In this document: piece after piece, positions 9,719 through 17,597 of the stretch
How the letters are laid out: every line of letters begins with the position of its first letter
Numbering within the stretch: the first letter of the stretch is position 1
From: Kordia algicida
GTDB taxonomy: Bacteria > Bacteroidota > Bacteroidia > Flavobacteriales > Flavobacteriaceae
DNA: 64,000 nucleotides
Assembly: GCF_051013375.1 (NCBI RefSeq)
Contig: NZ_CP142125.1
Strand: one strand, 5' to 3'
The notes under the pieces: generated by a model
Database searches by the model: none
Told to the model about the DNA's origin: nothing
Seen by the model: the letters and a program-made list of their open reading frames with translations, nothing else
Made by a program: the position numbers and the translations under genes

Positions 9719-10930
9719 TTAAGAAGTCTGTATAAAATCTTTATTAATGCGTCGGCTAGCCAAATACGAAGCCAAAATTCCTAAAATGGTAATGGTTAAG
9801 AAAACCGTGACACAATTTATAAACTTCAATTCTACAGGATATGGCAAACTTGGTGTAATGTAAAACAGTTTGAATTTCAATTGTAAAAACACTACAATAA
9901 CGCCTAAGATAATTCCGAGCAATCCGCCCAAAGTAGTTATAATAATTCCTAAGTAGAAAAAAATACGCTTAATCTGTCGCACCGTAGTTCCCATGCTAAA
10001 CAGGGTTTTCATGTTACTACGTTTGTCTAAAATCATCATCACAATGGCGCCAACTACATTAAATAATGCGAGAATCAACACAAGTGTAAAAATCAGGTAA
10101 ATCGCTATATTTTCAGTATTTAACATCTTATATAAAGCATCATTCAGCTCAATACGATTTTTTATAATGACATTATTATCAAAAACAGCAGCAATCTTTT
10201 CTTTTACCTGAGTTTCATTAGCTGTAGCTAACAAATCAAATTCAATATTGGTAATTTCATTCACATCAAATTCAAGCAATTCTTGCGCTAAAGCCAAATT
10301 TGTAAACACATATTTATCGTCTAAATCTTCATTAATGCGATAAATTCCTGTGGTGGTAACTTTTACTTTTTCATACGGGTTTTTAGAACTACTTGTAATA
10401 CTCTTAGTGCCAGGTTTTGGCACAATAATTTCGAGTAAATTGCTATAATCATACGCAATTACACCTAAAAGGTTTGAAACACCAAAACCAATCACGGCTT
10501 CATCATACGCATTCGGATTGATCCAATTGCCAACATACATAATGCTGTCCATAGCGTTAACGTCTCGGAAATATTGATCGACACCTTTTATATTGGCAAT
10601 ATGATGTTTGTTCTTTAAACTCAGTACTACACGTTCTTCCACCACTTGTGAAAACGATACAATTTCTGGAATTTCTTTCAGTTGTTGGAGTTGTGTTGCG
10701 CTTACGCGAAAGGACTTTCCGGTTGCCGCTTCAATCTTAATATCAGGATCAAAATCATTGCTAAATGACAAACTGAAGGTCTTTAATCCTGCAAATCCTG
10801 AAAGTACAATGAACAAAGCCAATGCACCAATCACCACAACAACACTTGTAAAAATGTTGATAATGTTGATGGCATTTTGCGAACTCTTAGAGAACAAATA
10901 ACGCTTGGCTATGTAAAAAGCGAATTTCAA
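9719..10930 (-). CDS. LolC/LolE-like FtsX-family ABC permease
   Basis: A 403-aa permease. There is one N-terminal transmembrane helix (about residues 24-48), a large periplasmic MacB/FtsX-type domain, and three C-terminal helices (about 275-300, 325-350 and 370-393). This is the standard four-helix FtsX topology, and the N-terminus MKFAFYIAKRYLFSKSSQNAIN is typical of LolC/E-like lipoprotein-release permeases. The start is TTG at 10930, abutting the rbfA TAG stop with no gap, so translation is probably coupled. No ATPase is adjacent. A role in lipoprotein release is inferred from family and topology. Confidence 0.85.
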   Translation of the reverse strand: MKFAFYIAKRYLFSKSSQNAINIINIFTSVVVVIGALALFIVLSGFAGLKTFSLSFSNDFDPDIKIEAATGKSFRVSATQLQQLKEIPEIVSFSQVVEERVVLSLKNKHHIANIKGVDQYFRDVNAMDSIMYVGNWINPNAYDEAVIGFGVSNLLGVIAYDYSNLLEIIVPKPGTKSITSSSKNPYEKVKVTTTGIYRINEDLDDKYVFTNLALAQELLEFDVNEITNIEFDLLATANETQVKEKIAAVFDNNVIIKNRIELNDALYKMLNTENIAIYLIFTLVLILALFNVVGAIVMMILDKRSNMKTLFSMGTTVRQIKRIFFYLGIIITTLGGLLGIILGVIVVFLQLKFKLFYITPSLPYPVELKFINCVTVFLTITILGILASYLASRRINKDFIQTS

Positions 10931-11332
10931 CTAGGCTTTCTTTCTTTTATCTAACAAATCACGATCTTCAATTGGGTTTTCTTCTCCTTTAAGCGACTTT
11001 TCAATGTTTTCAATATATTCCAACGAATCGTCTACGTAAAACGTTAAACTTGGTACTTTTCGCAATTGGTGTTTTACGCGTTGTGCCAATTCGTGTTTAA
11101 TTAATGGCGCATTTGACTGAATTCCTTCCAACAATTCTTTTCCTTTGTTATGTGGAAAAATACTCAAATATACTTTCGCCACGGAAAGATCAACCGTAAC
11201 GTTTACTTTCGTTACTGAAATAATTACGTTTGTCAGTCCGCCACCGCGTGCAGCTCCTTGCAAGATATCTACCAAATCTTTTTGTAAAACTCCTGCTATT
11301 TTTTTCTGTCTATTACTTTCTGTTTCACTCAT
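10931..11332 (-). CDS. rbfA: ribosome-binding factor A
   Basis: A 133-aa KH-type protein that assists late 30S subunit maturation. The N-terminus (SNRQKKIAGVLQKDLVDILQ) and the central region VTVDLSVAKVYLSIFP followed by RVKHQLRKVPSLTFYVDDSLEY match the conserved RbfA core, which contains the h(R/K)xxPxLxFxxDxSxxY signature. Length is normal. It is the first gene of a two-gene minus-strand unit with the LolC/E-like permease, an arrangement common in Bacteroidota. ATG 11332 is the start. Confidence 0.95.
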   Translation of the reverse strand: MSETESNRQKKIAGVLQKDLVDILQGAARGGGLTNVIISVTKVNVTVDLSVAKVYLSIFPHNKGKELLEGIQSNAPLIKHELAQRVKHQLRKVPSLTFYVDDSLEYIENIEKSLKGEENPIEDRDLLDKRKKA

Positions 11333-11368
11333 AATACTGCAAAAATAGAATATTAAGACTATAAAACG

Positions 11369-11399
11369 TTGACTTTACTACTGAATTGCAATAACTTTA
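11369..11399 (+). promoter_or_regulatory. candidate promoter for mce
   Basis: TTG (11369-11371), 20 bases, then TAACTTTA (11392-11399). This fits the Bacteroidota TTG/TAnnTTTG pattern with one mismatch. It places transcription start near 11405 and supports the GTG at 11420 rather than any upstream start. Confidence 0.45.
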
Positions 11400-11419
11400 C
11401 ATCCAAAATAGTAAAAAAC

Positions 11420-11821
11420 GTGAATAAAATAGAACATATCGGAATCGCGGTCAAAGATATTGAAGCATCCAATCAATTATTTGCAAAGTTGTTCAATAAA
11501 GAACATTACAAAATGGAAGAAGTAGAAAGTGAAGGTGTAAAAACCTCTTTTTTCCAATTAGGCGAAAGCAAAATAGAACTTTTAGAAGCTACACGAGACG
11601 ACAGTCCCATAGCAAAGTTTATAGCCAAAAAAGGCGAAGGTGTACATCATATAGCTTTTGATGTAACGGACATTCACGCCGAGGTAGCACGACTTAAGGA
11701 TGAAGGTTTCATCGTGCTAAACGAAACGCCCAAAAAGGGCGCAGATAATAAATTGGTGGTTTTTTTACACCCAAAATCTACCAATGGTACGCTCATAGAG
11801 TTGTGTCAGGAAATAATTTAA
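11420..11821 (+). CDS. mce: methylmalonyl-CoA epimerase
   Basis: Interconverts (S)- and (R)-methylmalonyl-CoA in propionate metabolism. It is a 133-aa vicinal-oxygen-chelate fold protein. Metal-ligand positions are visible in EHIGIAV (H6), HHIAFDV and the C-terminal IELCQ glutamate. The frame is open from a TTG at 11369, but the conserved N-terminus NKIEHIGIAVKDIEAS begins directly after GTG 11420, giving the usual family length, and the candidate promoter overlaps the upstream part. It stands alone before the tRNA. Confidence 0.93.
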   Translation: MNKIEHIGIAVKDIEASNQLFAKLFNKEHYKMEEVESEGVKTSFFQLGESKIELLEATRDDSPIAKFIAKKGEGVHHIAFDVTDIHAEVARLKDEGFIVLNETPKKGADNKLVVFLHPKSTNGTLIELCQEII

Positions 11822-11856
11822 TGGTATTTAAATTTTTACGGAATTAAAAAAAATAG

Positions 11857-11864
11857 TAATATTG
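11857..11864 (+). promoter_or_regulatory. candidate -7 box of the tRNA
   Basis: TAATATTG is one mismatch from TAnnTTTG and sits 10 bases before the tRNA 5' end, the spacing expected for a stable-RNA promoter. Confidence 0.4.
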
Positions 11865-11874
11865 CACCCGCATT

Positions 11875-11948
11875 GGTCCCATAGCTCAGCTGGTTAGAGC
11901 ATCTGACTCATAATCAGAAAGTCCCTGGTTCGAGCCCAGGTGGGACCA
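11875..11948 (+). tRNA. tRNA with CAU anticodon (Met elongator or Ile2)
   Basis: A full 74-nt cloverleaf. Acceptor GGTCCCA/TGGGACC with discriminator A, D-arm AGCTCAGCTGGTTAGAGC, anticodon arm TCTGA-CTCATAA-TCAGA (anticodon CAT), T-arm CCTGG-TTCGAGC-CCAGG. CCA is not encoded. CAU can be elongator Met or, if lysidinylated, Ile (AUA); I cannot decide by eye. It is the integration target of the element to the right, so its 3' half may have come from the element. The bases after the tRNA hold a terminator-like hairpin. Confidence 0.95.
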
Positions 11949-11949
11949 C
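11903..11949 (+). repeat. attL, tRNA-overlapping attachment repeat
   Basis: The 47-bp segment from CTGACTCATAATCAG to GGGACCAC recurs at 35162-35208 with 4 mismatches (43 of 47 identical). The longest uninterrupted shared block is the 16-bp anticodon stem-loop block starting CTGACTCATAATCAG, so strand exchange probably occurs in the anticodon loop. Confidence 0.88.
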
Positions 11950-11959
11950 AAGTAAAATC

Positions 11960-11989
11960 AAGCCTTGCAGAAATGTGAGGCTTTTTTTA
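11960..11989 (+). terminator. terminator-like hairpin after the tRNA
   Basis: AAGCCT (11960-11965) pairs with AGGCTT (11978-11983), followed by a run of T. It lies on the element side of attL, so the element supplies a terminator to the rebuilt tRNA. Confidence 0.6.
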
Positions 11990-11996
11990 TGTCTTC

Positions 11997-12023
11997 AGGT
12001 TAAACATAGGTTAAACATTTTTA
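11997..12023 (+). repeat. left copy of 27-bp element-end repeat
   Basis: Two head-to-tail AGGTTAAACAT units followed by TTTTA. An identical 27-bp copy lies at 35030-35056 near the other end. The placement just inside both att sites suggests arm-type integrase (or Xis) binding sites. Confidence 0.8.
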
Positions 12024-12063
12024 GCTTTCCTATATTTGTTAATAAAGAGTTTTTTAATTTCAA

Positions 12064-12945
12064 ATGCAGAACAAACAATTACTTTCCTTTTATTATGACC
12101 TGCTATTTACATATGGAATAGCATCTATAAGAGATTCTTTTATAGGAAATGAAACTATAAAGAATAAAGGCTATTCTTTTATTCAGGAGCATGACTATCA
12201 CATGAAAGATGAAATGGTGGAAGATGATGATTTGATGCCAACTTTTGTTACAGATATTATAAAAAGGGAGGATTTTTTAAACCGTTTAATGCAATTCGAA
12301 AATTCTAGTATTAATTCTGAGTTAGAAACTCAGTTAAATTCAAAAGGTCTTAAAAAGGAGAAATTGAATTTATTAAATCAATTCTTTGATGACTTAAAAG
12401 TTCTTCTTAAAAGAATTGATAATATTGAAGATAGGGACAGTGAAGCAATAAGAACATCACTTTTAGAAATTACCAGTAAAGTTAAGCAACGGTATCAGCT
12501 CATTGTGTCAAACCACGATGTCTTTAAATATTTAGTTAAGGATTCAGACATAACTTTTTTTAAAAACAAAAATCTTAAATATAGTTTTTACCAAGAGCTT
12601 TACGAGTTGGCATATTCACTTTATCTAATAGATGATATTGAAATAGAGGAATCTCATTTTGTAGAAGCGTTTATTTCCCCAAAGCCATCAACACTAATTA
12701 ATAAAATTAGATTTTCGGCTAACAACATGATAGCATCTTACTTTTTAGAGTCATTAAAACCATTTTTTAATGGTTTTAACCACATCACAATTGAAGCTAG
12801 TGAAATCTTTCTTAATAAGCAGGGAAAGGTTTTAAAGAGCACCGATATTTATGCTTCACTATCAAGAGGGAAAAACAAATATCTTAATGAGAAGAAAAAA
12901 ATAGATTCTGGGATTTCGGAACTTAAAAAGAAGCACTTGAAATAA
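12064..12945 (+). CDS. hypothetical protein, element left end
   Basis: A 293-aa soluble protein that I do not recognise. It is rich in Lys, Glu and Leu with predicted mostly helical character. The last 50 residues (ASLSRGKNKYLNEKKKIDSGISELKKKHLK) are strongly basic, suggesting nucleic-acid binding. No signal peptide or membrane segment is seen. It is the first gene inside attL, followed by a terminator at 12974-13009 and then the excisionase gene. Position and size recall regulators such as RteC found beside integrase modules in Bacteroides elements, but I see no clear RteC signature. A real gene is likely; the function is unknown. Confidence 0.7.
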   Translation: MQNKQLLSFYYDLLFTYGIASIRDSFIGNETIKNKGYSFIQEHDYHMKDEMVEDDDLMPTFVTDIIKREDFLNRLMQFENSSINSELETQLNSKGLKKEKLNLLNQFFDDLKVLLKRIDNIEDRDSEAIRTSLLEITSKVKQRYQLIVSNHDVFKYLVKDSDITFFKNKNLKYSFYQELYELAYSLYLIDDIEIEESHFVEAFISPKPSTLINKIRFSANNMIASYFLESLKPFFNGFNHITIEASEIFLNKQGKVLKSTDIYASLSRGKNKYLNEKKKIDSGISELKKKHLK

Positions 12946-12973
12946 CCTTACACTTCACCTTACACTTTGCCTT

Positions 12974-13009
12974 AACCCTTTGATACACTATGTAAACAAA
13001 GGGTTTTTT
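12974..13009 (+). terminator. rho-independent terminator
   Basis: AACCCTTTG (12974-12982) pairs with CAAAGGGTT (12997-13005) and runs into T residues. It separates the hypothetical gene from the excisionase gene and argues against any coding start as early as 12980. Just upstream, CCTTACACTT is repeated in near-tandem (12947-12966). Confidence 0.8.
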
Positions 13010-13038
13010 GTTGCCTTTCTTTGTCTCATTATTAACAA

Positions 13039-13054
13039 GGATATGCGCATATCC
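13039..13054. promoter_or_regulatory. perfect 16-bp palindrome before the excisionase gene
   Basis: GGATATGCGCATATCC is a perfect self-complementary palindrome ending 15 bases before the ATG at 13070. This is the typical position and symmetry of a dimeric repressor operator, so autoregulation of the excisionase-Rep unit is plausible. Confidence 0.55.
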
Positions 13055-13069
13055 ATAACAATTAAAGTT

Positions 13070-13372
13070 ATGGAATTTATCCAGAAAGAATTAAAAGAAA
13101 TAAAGGAATTGCTGAAAAAACAAACACTTCAGCAAAAGGAAATTTTAACTATTGAAGAGGCTTCAGAATTTTTAGGTTTATCTACTTCTAGGCTGTATAA
13201 AATGACAAGTAATAAGGAGATTCCTCATTACAAGCCTGGAGGCAAGAAGATTTATCTAAATCGTCAAGAATTAGAGCAATGGATTCTAAATAGTAGAGTA
13301 GACTCTATCAATGATGTAGATGATGAGTTGGATAGCTACTTAAGTAGAACTAACAAAAGTCTAGCATCATGA
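13070..13372 (+). CDS. excisionase-like helix-turn-helix protein
   Basis: A 100-aa DNA-binding protein of the MerR-like HTH_17 / excisionase family. A coiled N-terminus (KELKEIKELLKKQTLQQKE) is followed by the winged HTH LTIEEASEFLGLSTSRLYKM, then IPHYKPGGKKIYLNRQELEQWI. Such proteins direct integrases toward excision or act as regulators. The frame is open from 12980, but that region is a terminator and the 16-bp palindrome, so ATG 13070 is chosen. Its stop overlaps the next gene's start (ATGA), implying translational coupling with the Rep-like gene. Confidence 0.85.
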   Translation: MEFIQKELKEIKELLKKQTLQQKEILTIEEASEFLGLSTSRLYKMTSNKEIPHYKPGGKKIYLNRQELEQWILNSRVDSINDVDDELDSYLSRTNKSLAS

Positions 13373-14262
13373 TAGATTATGTTAGACAATACTACCAAGA
13401 TAAAAGTAAAATAGAGCCTTTTGTTACAGACAAAAATAATTTTGAAGAATTATTTACTGTAATGGAATATCATTCAGGAGAAATAAACTATCCATTTACT
13501 GCAAATATTGGTAGTATGGAAATTAGAATTAATGATAAATCAGTATTTGTAATGAACTCAATACACAAACTGTATAATGAATTAAAAGGCAACAAAGGTC
13601 ATAATCATAATGATTTTCAATATTCAGGTATTTGTCAAACAATAGATTATCTAGGTAGTAAATTGATAGACTTAAGAAAAACGAGGTTAACACAGTTGGA
13701 ATTTGGTTTAAATATCAAATTACCAATGCCTGCGGAATTTATTATTCGTGAAAACATCAGTTTACACAAGCTAGAAATTCATAATCACAATGAACAATTT
13801 AATGGTAGAGGTGAATACAAACAGTTTAACCATTACAACTATTATTTTAAAATTTATGATAAGGCAAAACAGTATAATTTAGGAGAACACATTATTCGAT
13901 TTGAGATTAAGTATATACGTAGTAAAGGTTTTAATCCTCTAGGTGTTTTTAACATTTACGATTTAAAAAACAAAGAAGTTTTAAGAGCTCTGTTTGACGA
14001 TTTGTTAAAAAGGTTTGATGAACTAACAATTATAGACAACATACCTTCAAACTCTAAAATGTCTAATCGAGAAAAACAAAAATTGGAAAGCTATTTAAGT
14101 TTTAATTTCTGGGACAAACTTTCTGTAAGAGAAAATAGAAACAAAAAAAGTGAAGAAGCTAAAAGGTTTCAAAAACTATTAATTAAACACGACTTACTAA
14201 AAACCAAGACTTTTTTAAGAGCAAGTTTAATTGAAAAATTTGATGAATTACTAAATAATTAA
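13369..14262 (+). CDS. putative replication-initiator-like (Rep-like) protein
   Basis: A 297-aa protein coupled to the excisionase gene by an ATGA overlap. The segment LTQLEFGLNIKLP, then YYFKIYDKAKQYN and IIRFEIKYIRSKGF, resembles the pattern in rolling-circle initiators and filamentous-phage replication proteins, where a YDKxxQ segment is followed by an LRFE-type strand. I could not place a definite HUH motif; the HNHNDFQ and EIHNHNEQF histidines are candidates. A replication or mobilization-nicking role is therefore an inference. A 41-base perfect hairpin directly downstream could be its origin. Confidence 0.55.
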   Translation: MIDYVRQYYQDKSKIEPFVTDKNNFEELFTVMEYHSGEINYPFTANIGSMEIRINDKSVFVMNSIHKLYNELKGNKGHNHNDFQYSGICQTIDYLGSKLIDLRKTRLTQLEFGLNIKLPMPAEFIIRENISLHKLEIHNHNEQFNGRGEYKQFNHYNYYFKIYDKAKQYNLGEHIIRFEIKYIRSKGFNPLGVFNIYDLKNKEVLRALFDDLLKRFDELTIIDNIPSNSKMSNREKQKLESYLSFNFWDKLSVRENRNKKSEEAKRFQKLLIKHDLLKTKTFLRASLIEKFDELLNN

Positions 14263-14270
14263 CAAAGTGG

Positions 14271-14311
14271 AATGACAAATTCCTTAGTTATTATAACGGG
14301 AATTTGTCATT
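14271..14311. repeat. hairpin with 13-bp perfect stem before the integrase gene
   Basis: AATGACAAATTCC (14271-14283) and GGAATTTGTCATT (14299-14311) form a perfect 13-bp stem with a 15-nt AT-rich loop. It is not followed by a T-run. It lies between the Rep-like stop and the integrase ATG at 14331. It could be a regulatory hairpin, a replication or nicking origin, or a recombinase site. Confidence 0.6.
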
Positions 14312-14330
14312 TATCAAAAACATAGAAAAC

Positions 14331-15563
14331 ATGGCAAGTATCAAAATATTATTAAGAAATAAGCCCAACAAAGAAGGACAGTACCCAGTTGTTTTAAAGG
14401 TTATAAAAGACCGAAAAATAAAGGTAATTACATTAGGAATAACATGTTTAGAGAAAGATTGGGATAAGGCAAATTCAAAATTTAAAAAGAGCCAACCAAA
14501 TTACATGCAAAGAAATAGAGCGTTATTAAAAAAGAAAGAACAAGCTCTTAAAATAATAGATGATTTCTTCCTTGATGGTGTTGACTTCACATTAGCTCAG
14601 TTTGAAGCAAAGTTTAGAGGGAAATCAAGCTCTAACATTACTGTTATAGAGTTTTGGAATGAAAGATTATCTGATTTAAATAAGGCAGGAAAAACAGGTA
14701 CAGCTAGAATAGAAAAATACGTGAAGAATTCACTTTTTAAATATGCTAAAAATAAGTCACTGCATTTTAGGGATATTACGCCTGTTTTTCTAGAAAAGTT
14801 TGAAATACATTTAAGAAGCAATAACAATGATGATGGAAGTATTGGTGTAAGAATGAGGCATATAAAGGCAATGTTTAACAGCGCAATAAAACAAGGAGTT
14901 GTAGATGAAAAATATTATCCATTTAAGGTTTATAAAACGGCTAAATTAAAAAGCAAGGGAATAAAAAGAGCATTATCAAGAAAAGAGATGAAGCTTATGG
15001 AATCAATAGATACCATTAAAAATCCAAATTTATTAGACGCTAAAAACTATATGGTATTCAGTTATTATTCTGGAGGTATGAATTTCATTGATATGATGAA
15101 GCTAAAATGGGAAAATATCCAAGAAGACAGAATTGTTTATACACGTTCTAAAACCAAAGGAAACTTTACAGTTAAAATGCTTGAGCCAGTAAAGAAAGTA
15201 GTAGAATATTATAAGGCACAAAACAGACCAACAGATTATGTGTTTCCAATACTTTTAAGCAATGACTTATCACCAATACAAATAGAATATCGTAAAAACA
15301 AAACACTAAGAGCTTTTAATAAAAAGCTCAAAGAAATAGCTTCAATTCAAGGTGTAAAGAAGAATGTTACCTCATATGTAATCAGACATAGTTTTGCTAC
15401 TAATCTAAAATATGCGGGAATTTCATCGGATTTAATTTCCCAGACTATGGGGCATCATGATGTAAGTGTAACCAATGCTTACTTAAAAGAGTTTGAGAAT
15501 GATGCAATAGATAATGCGATGAATAAATTGCTTGAAGAACCAAGGTTAAGGTATGCTTCTTAA
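14331..15563 (+). CDS. tyrosine-recombinase integrase of the element
   Basis: Integrates and excises the element at the tRNA. It is 410 aa with Bacteroidota architecture: an N-terminal arm-binding domain (about 1-90, SIKILLRNKPNKEGQYPVVL), a SAM-like core-binding domain (about 95-195) and a C-terminal catalytic domain. Catalytic residues visible are R352 (VIRHSFAT), H375 (MGHHDV) and Y384 (TNAYL). At the usual Arg I position the sequence is SYYSGGMNFIDM, with Gly (G248) where many relatives have Arg (xRGMSF). A TTG at 14304 extends the frame, but it lies inside the hairpin, so ATG 14331 is used. A terminator follows at 15571. Confidence 0.93.
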   Translation: MASIKILLRNKPNKEGQYPVVLKVIKDRKIKVITLGITCLEKDWDKANSKFKKSQPNYMQRNRALLKKKEQALKIIDDFFLDGVDFTLAQFEAKFRGKSSSNITVIEFWNERLSDLNKAGKTGTARIEKYVKNSLFKYAKNKSLHFRDITPVFLEKFEIHLRSNNNDDGSIGVRMRHIKAMFNSAIKQGVVDEKYYPFKVYKTAKLKSKGIKRALSRKEMKLMESIDTIKNPNLLDAKNYMVFSYYSGGMNFIDMMKLKWENIQEDRIVYTRSKTKGNFTVKMLEPVKKVVEYYKAQNRPTDYVFPILLSNDLSPIQIEYRKNKTLRAFNKKLKEIASIQGVKKNVTSYVIRHSFATNLKYAGISSDLISQTMGHHDVSVTNAYLKEFENDAIDNAMNKLLEEPRLRYAS

Positions 15564-15570
15564 TCAGTTT

Positions 15571-15605
15571 AAAAGACTCTCATTATTTGAGGGTCTTTTT
15601 CATTA
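15571..15605 (+). terminator. rho-independent terminator after the integrase
   Basis: AAAGACTCTCA and TGAGGGTCTTT pair with one mismatch around a short loop, followed by TTTTT. Confidence 0.75.
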
Positions 15606-15673
15606 TACACTGAATCTATTCAGATTCATCTTAAAAAATTCAATTAAATATTAACCTTCAAAATCATAAGATT

Positions 15674-16537
15674 ATGCAATTAAGAAAATCAGAAAGAAAA
15701 CAAGCTAAAATTAAAATGGCTCTACAAGGCTCATCAGGTTCAGGGAAGAGTTTAAGCTCTCTTTTATTGGCTAAAGGGCTAACTAATGACAATCTAACTA
15801 AAGTGGCTGTAATAGACACAGAAAATGGCTCAGCAGACCTTTATGCTCACTTGGGAAACTATAATGTGTTACCATTACAACCACCTTACACACCAGAGAA
15901 ATTCATCCAAGCTATTTCTGTTTGTGAAGAAGCAGGAATGGAAGTGATAATTTTAGATTCAATCTCTCAAGTATGGGATGAACTTATAGATTATCATTCT
16001 AAATTGCCAGGTAATTCATTCACTAATTGGAATAAGGTAACTCCAAGACAAAAAGCATTTATTGATAAAATACTTCAATGTAATGCTCATGTTATAGCAA
16101 CAATGAGAACTAAACAAGATTACGTATTACAACAAAAAGATGGAAAATATGTACCTGAAAAAGTAGGGCTAAAAGCTGTACAACGTGATGATGTGTCTTA
16201 TGAGTTTACCATAGTCTTTGACATAGATATTAAGCATTTTGCCATAGCGAGTAAAGACAGAACTAACTTGTTTTCTGGTAAGCCAGAATTTATGATAAAT
16301 ACTTCTACAGGAAAACGCATCTTAGAATGGTGTACATCCCCTACAAAAGAGGAAGATGTAAAACAGAGAATAGAAGAATGTTTGTCTGTAAGTCAGTTAA
16401 TGGAACTGTACAAAGAATATCCTAGTTTTCAGTTACCATTAAAAGCTTTGTATCAAGCTAAAAAAGAACAATTAGAGCAATTAGTTAAACCAGAAAATTT
16501 CAGCCAAAATGGAAATAGTATCAGTAGCAGAACTTAA
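15674..16537 (+). CDS. Sak4-like RecA-fold ATPase
   Basis: A 287-aa P-loop protein. Walker A GSSGSGKS is near residues 18-25, VAVIDTENGSADLYAH is the strand following it, and the Walker B-like segment is VIILDSISQVWDEL. The layout (short N-terminus, RecA/RadB-like core) matches phage Sak4 single-strand annealing/recombination ATPases (AAA_24). The expected job is recombination or annealing of ssDNA during element replication. It overlaps the next gene by 29 bases, indicating a two-gene operon. Family assignment is good; activity is inferred. Confidence 0.8.
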   Translation: MQLRKSERKQAKIKMALQGSSGSGKSLSSLLLAKGLTNDNLTKVAVIDTENGSADLYAHLGNYNVLPLQPPYTPEKFIQAISVCEEAGMEVIILDSISQVWDELIDYHSKLPGNSFTNWNKVTPRQKAFIDKILQCNAHVIATMRTKQDYVLQQKDGKYVPEKVGLKAVQRDDVSYEFTIVFDIDIKHFAIASKDRTNLFSGKPEFMINTSTGKRILEWCTSPTKEEDVKQRIEECLSVSQLMELYKEYPSFQLPLKALYQAKKEQLEQLVKPENFSQNGNSISSRT

Positions 16538-17543
16538 TAAACAACGTAATGGAACACTTAATACTTCTGAAGGTATTCCTGAAATAGTACATGATTTACA
16601 AATACCTTCAGAAAATAAAGTATATCAACAAAATCCATTTATAGAGGCTAACACTAAAGAGGTTAGCCTTTCTAGTTTAAAAAATGATTGTATTATTCCT
16701 GTATTTAGTAAGGATAATGAAAAGACTTTAGCGCATCAAGAGTTTATAGAGATAGCTCAAAATTGTGTTGGCAAGGTGTTTTCTCATCATACCATAGAAA
16801 CTCCTGAAATTAGAGTCTCACACCAAATTAAAGGTAGAGTGCCTTCAGCTATTCATAAATCGGCAAAAGATTTATTAGACCATGAAAGAACACAGTATTT
16901 TGAAAGAATGGCATTTATTATTAGAATACCTTCAATTACAGAAACTATAAATGGTAATGAAGTAGCTTTAACTGTAGGTGGTGTGAGAGCCTATAATCAA
17001 GAAAATCTATACAATAGAAAGACTTATGAGAAATTTAAGTTTTTTGTAGGTTTTCAAAATATGGTGTGTTGTAATTTGTGTATTTCTACAGATGGCTATC
17101 AAGAGGAAATGCGTGTTGGAAATTATTCTGAATTGCAGAGTAAAATTCTAGAGTTGATTCAGAATTACAACCCTGAAAACCATTTACAGGAAATGAGGCA
17201 ATTATCAGAGCAAAACTTAACTGAACATCAATTTGCTCAACTTATTGGTAGAGCAAGATTGTACCACTATTTACCAAAACAGGAAAAATCTATAATTCCA
17301 GAATTATTACTTAATGATGGACAAATTTCTACAGTTGCTAAAGACTATTATTTAGATGATAGCTTTTGTAGAAATGATGATGGAAACATTAACCTTTGGA
17401 ATGTTTATAATCTCTTTACAGGAGCTAATAAGAGCTCTTATATTGACTCTTTTCTATCAAGAAATGTAAATGCATTTGAATTTACTAATGGACTTAAAAA
17501 TACCCTGAATGGTGATTCTAACTATTCTTGGTTTTTGAGTTGA
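16509..17543 (+). CDS. DUF3871 family protein
   Basis: A 344-aa protein recognised as the DUF3871 family of Bacteroidota from the block IHKSAKDLLDHERTQYFERM, then IPSITETINGNEVALTVGGV and VGFQNMVCCNLCISTDG. The function is unknown, but members regularly lie beside Sak4-like ATPases on mobile elements, suggesting a DNA metabolism role. The start codon overlaps the end of the ATPase gene. A hairpin terminator follows and faces the convergent minus-strand operon. Confidence 0.8.
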   Translation: MEIVSVAELNKQRNGTLNTSEGIPEIVHDLQIPSENKVYQQNPFIEANTKEVSLSSLKNDCIIPVFSKDNEKTLAHQEFIEIAQNCVGKVFSHHTIETPEIRVSHQIKGRVPSAIHKSAKDLLDHERTQYFERMAFIIRIPSITETINGNEVALTVGGVRAYNQENLYNRKTYEKFKFFVGFQNMVCCNLCISTDGYQEEMRVGNYSELQSKILELIQNYNPENHLQEMRQLSEQNLTEHQFAQLIGRARLYHYLPKQEKSIIPELLLNDGQISTVAKDYYLDDSFCRNDDGNINLWNVYNLFTGANKSSYIDSFLSRNVNAFEFTNGLKNTLNGDSNYSWFLS

Positions 17544-17547
17544 TGAC

Positions 17548-17590
17548 AGCCCTGCTTTAAATTTTTAAGGCAGGGTTATATTTTTTCTTT
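17548..17590. terminator. terminator between convergent transcripts
   Basis: CCCTGC (17550-17555) and GCAGGG (17570-17575) form the stem core, followed by a T-rich stretch. It separates the plus-strand DUF3871 gene from the minus-strand defence operon. Confidence 0.65.
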
Positions 17591-17597
17591 ACCAAAT

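Noticed and set aside
12980..13069. N-terminal extension of the excisionase frame (GTG/ATG upstream)
   Set aside because: The region is a terminator hairpin and a 16-bp operator-like palindrome; the conserved protein starts at 13070.
14304..14330. TTG start for the integrase
   Set aside because: It lies within the 13-bp hairpin; the ATG at 14331 gives the normal N-terminus.
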